In this document: piece after piece, positions 61,981 through 64,000 of the stretch
Position numbering within the stretch: the first letter of the stretch is position 1
Layout of the letters: the number at the start of each line of letters is the position of its first letter
From: Chlorokybus atmophyticus
Lineage: Eukaryota; Streptophyta; Chlorokybophyceae; Chlorokybales; Chlorokybaceae
Assembly (NCBI GenBank): GCA_009103225.1
Contig: RHPI01000818.1
Coordinates: 247,846-311,845 of the forward strand
DNA: 64,000 nt
Direction: 5' to 3'
Position numbers and translations under genes: made by a program
Notes under the pieces: model-generated
Database searches by the model: none
Seen by the model: the letters and a program-made list of their open reading frames with translations, nothing else
Told to the model about the DNA's origin: nothing

Positions 61981-63700
61981 CCTGTTTGCCAGCATGGCAG
62001 CTTGGGAGTGTTCGATCCAGGTCGAAAGGTGTGCGACGTGGCCGATTGTGAGCAGGCTATGGTGCAAGTTTAGGCGGCCACGTTGATCCGTGTGCATAGG
62101 GCGTGCGAATGATGAGTACGAGCGCGCGCTGTGGGTATCCCCTGCTGATCCAGATCCGACGCTTCCCACTCGCTGTGCGGCCACATCTGTTGGATGCCCT
62201 GCTCTGTCCATTGGCGGCAAAGGAGAGTGTGCGGCCCTGTTGAGTGCTCACAGGCGACCACGTCATGCACCAAGTGCACGACCGGAACGACGACTGACGC
62301 ATAGAGCGACCCCAGCCATAAGTTACAGCCCGTACTATATCGTGACACAAAGAATGCACATGAAATGAATTGTGTGCATGAACCCGAAGTCAAACAAGCA
62401 ATACAAAAAGATATGTGGAGGCTTGTAAACGGTTGGGGGGGCTTTGCACCATTTTTTGTCAAGGGGAGTTGTAATTGGGGGGCTTCTATGCGGAGTGGAT
62501 ATAATAGCTGACATGAGTTGCCAATGTATGCCAACTTGCATGAACAGTGTACAATATGTTGGTTTATATATTCTCCACACACGCACCACAAAAGAGAGAG
62601 AGAAGCTTAAGCATCCCATTTCATGTTGTGGGTTGTATTGTATGCATGTTCAATCTCCTCACCTGTCATCAATTTCGTGGCGTTTTATATCGTATGGTGG
62701 CACCAATACGTCGTAGTCATATTTGCAGCAATTGTATTACATATTGCAAATAGTTGTGCAATATTAAATATAAAACCGTAAGGCATAAATCAAGATACCA
62801 TATTAGCAATATGATATCTTATAACATTACGTGCTGCTGTACACAATAACGTCATCGTGTGGTTTTGCTACGATAATGAACTTAAGGCTTACGTCCGTAA
62901 GCCTTCAGCATACCAGATGCTCTGTCAGCACGCTACCCCCACACTAGGAATGGCAGGTTTCATTGAGTCTAATCATGGCATGGCAGCATGCTATAGCTAC
63001 GGTAATTAGACTAGGTAGCTTACTTTTATTGGCCAAGAACTATAATTGACAGACTCATTAAACATATTATGCCAGATACAACTGGATGACAGATTATAAC
63101 GCGCCAACCATTCAGTATGTTGAACGCTACTTCTACTAGAGGTAGTATCTGATCTTGGTAAACTCAGATAGTGTAACTTTCGGACCCTGTTTAGCCATGG
63201 TAGATGCATGCAATGTGCTGGACGGTGTTTCTCTTCAATGTGGTGTGACCCGAGGAAGAGAGGTCCCTCCCCCCTGACTACGCGCTCACCTATAGGATGG
63301 ACCTTCCCGACCGGTGTGTTTTGAGGACGGGGTGGTTAATACTTGAAAGCGCGTGGAGGACTTGTAGAGCTCGGCTGATAAAAAGACAATATAAGATGGT
63401 CACACCCGAAGCGCTGTGATTGATAGTGGCTGCCAATATACTCCAAGCAGTGCCTGTGTGGTATGGGCTTATTTGTAGCCCAGATGCATTTCTACAGCAA
63501 ACAAGTAACTAACGCATAAAGGCAAAGCACAAGCATAAGAACAAGCACAAGCTCAAGCATGGCGGAAGCTTAATTATAGCAGGGGCAATGCAAGACTATA
63601 GCTATGTACATGTGCACTACCTAAGTGCGTGCAAGTGCGGTTGAGGGGCGTATATCAGCAATTAGTAGGAACAACCAACCAACCAACCAACATGTGGCTA
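61981..63700. other. AT-richer intergenic DNA without a supported gene
   Basis: Frames are short and lack splice or family support. A 10 bp hairpin (AAGGCTTACG / CGTAAGCCTT) lies at 62883-62904 and an (AACC)n run near 63675-63690. Confidence 0.5.
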
Positions 63701-63825
63701 GCAGCGCCCCTGGTATTGTGCCAATCGTATACATTGCCAAGAGAGTAATGTTACGCATGAGCACCCACCGGCAACGTAAGGAATGTGTATGTCGCCGTCA
63801 CGGCCAATGGCATAGCACAACTCAC

Positions 63826-63869
63826 CCATCGCGACGCATCCAGCATCACGTTGCAGCTGAGGCACATGA
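63826..63869 (-). CDS. Possible 44-base exon of a gene running off the window
   Basis: On the minus strand a CATACAG acceptor and a GTGAGT donor bound a frame reading MCLSCNVMLDASRW, with a Cys-x2-Cys pair typical of zinc-binding loops. No neighbouring exon was found within the window, so this is only suggestive. Confidence 0.25.
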
Positions 63870-63965
63870 CTGTATGGTCCACACCCTGTGTGGCTTTGCA
63901 TCGACATTAATGAGCTACACACCTCATGCCACGTACACCCTTGCACGCATGTGCACTCTCGCATG

Positions 63966-63984
63966 CCCCCCCCCCCCCCCCCCC
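63966..63984. repeat. Poly-C tract
   Basis: 19 uninterrupted C next to a CGCACGCGGACGCAC run at the window end. Confidence 0.95.
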
Positions 63985-64000
63985 GCACGCGGACGCACAT

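Noticed and set aside
63698-64000. 100-codon minus-strand frame at the window end
   Set aside because: Starts in a poly-G stretch and crosses splice-like sites; only the 44-base inner segment looked exon-like.

Overview
This is a nuclear fragment of a green-lineage eukaryote, most likely a streptophyte alga or other early streptophyte. Genes are split by GT-AG introns (three introns use GC-AG), there is no operon structure, and several proteins begin with plastid-transit-like leaders. The best lineage marker is a full-length auxin response factor (B3, ARF and PB1 domains), a family typical of streptophytes. An ELIP/LHC-like thylakoid protein shows a photosynthetic cell. A dynein-2 intermediate chain (WDR34/DYNC2I2 type) and an RNF32-type protein suggest cells that build cilia at some stage. 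The species cannot be fixed from the sequence. Exon models were built by hand from splice sites, reading phase and family resemblance; there is no transcript evidence.

Layout. 0.2-3.9 kb: ABCF5-like ATPase (+). 4-16 kb: gene-poor DNA rich in CA/TG alternation, with at least four decayed tandem units of about 1.8-2.5 kb that carry exon-like motifs, and one assembly gap. 16.9-20.4 kb: auxin response factor (-). 21.9 kb: small plastid-type membrane protein (+). 23.4-25.8 kb: SNF8/VPS22 of ESCRT-II (-). 26.9-30.1 kb: dynein-2 intermediate chain (+). 30.9-33.6 kb: organelle-targeted short-chain dehydrogenase (-). 34.3-36.7 kb: RNF32-like RING-IQ-RING protein (+).

37-51.5 kb is a rearranged zone. 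A block holding the RNF32 gene and the 3' end of an F-box/LRR gene is present twice: in the left copy RNF32 is intact and the F-box gene is a stub, in the right copy RNF32 is a pseudogene and the F-box gene is long. Between the copies lies a foldback (long inverted repeat) element, itself interrupted by a 7.2 kb chromovirus-type Ty3/gypsy retrotransposon with a perfect 5 bp target duplication; then come a 53 bp minisatellite and an unrecognised two-exon gene.

52.4-61.8 kb is gene-dense: MZT1/MOZART1 (+), DTWD1-like tRNA aminocarboxypropyltransferase (-), NOM1/SGD1-like nucleolar MIF4G protein (+) sharing a 237 bp divergent intergenic region with DTWD1, and the ELIP/LHC-like gene (-). From 62 kb to the end no gene is convincing.

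The genes do not form one pathway. They cover translation and ribosome biogenesis (ABCF5, DTWD1, NOM1), cilium and microtubule functions (WDR34, RNF32, MZT1), endosomal sorting (SNF8), auxin-type transcription (ARF) and photoprotection (ELIP-like). Short near-perfect hairpins with unrelated sequences recur through the non-coding DNA of the whole window.
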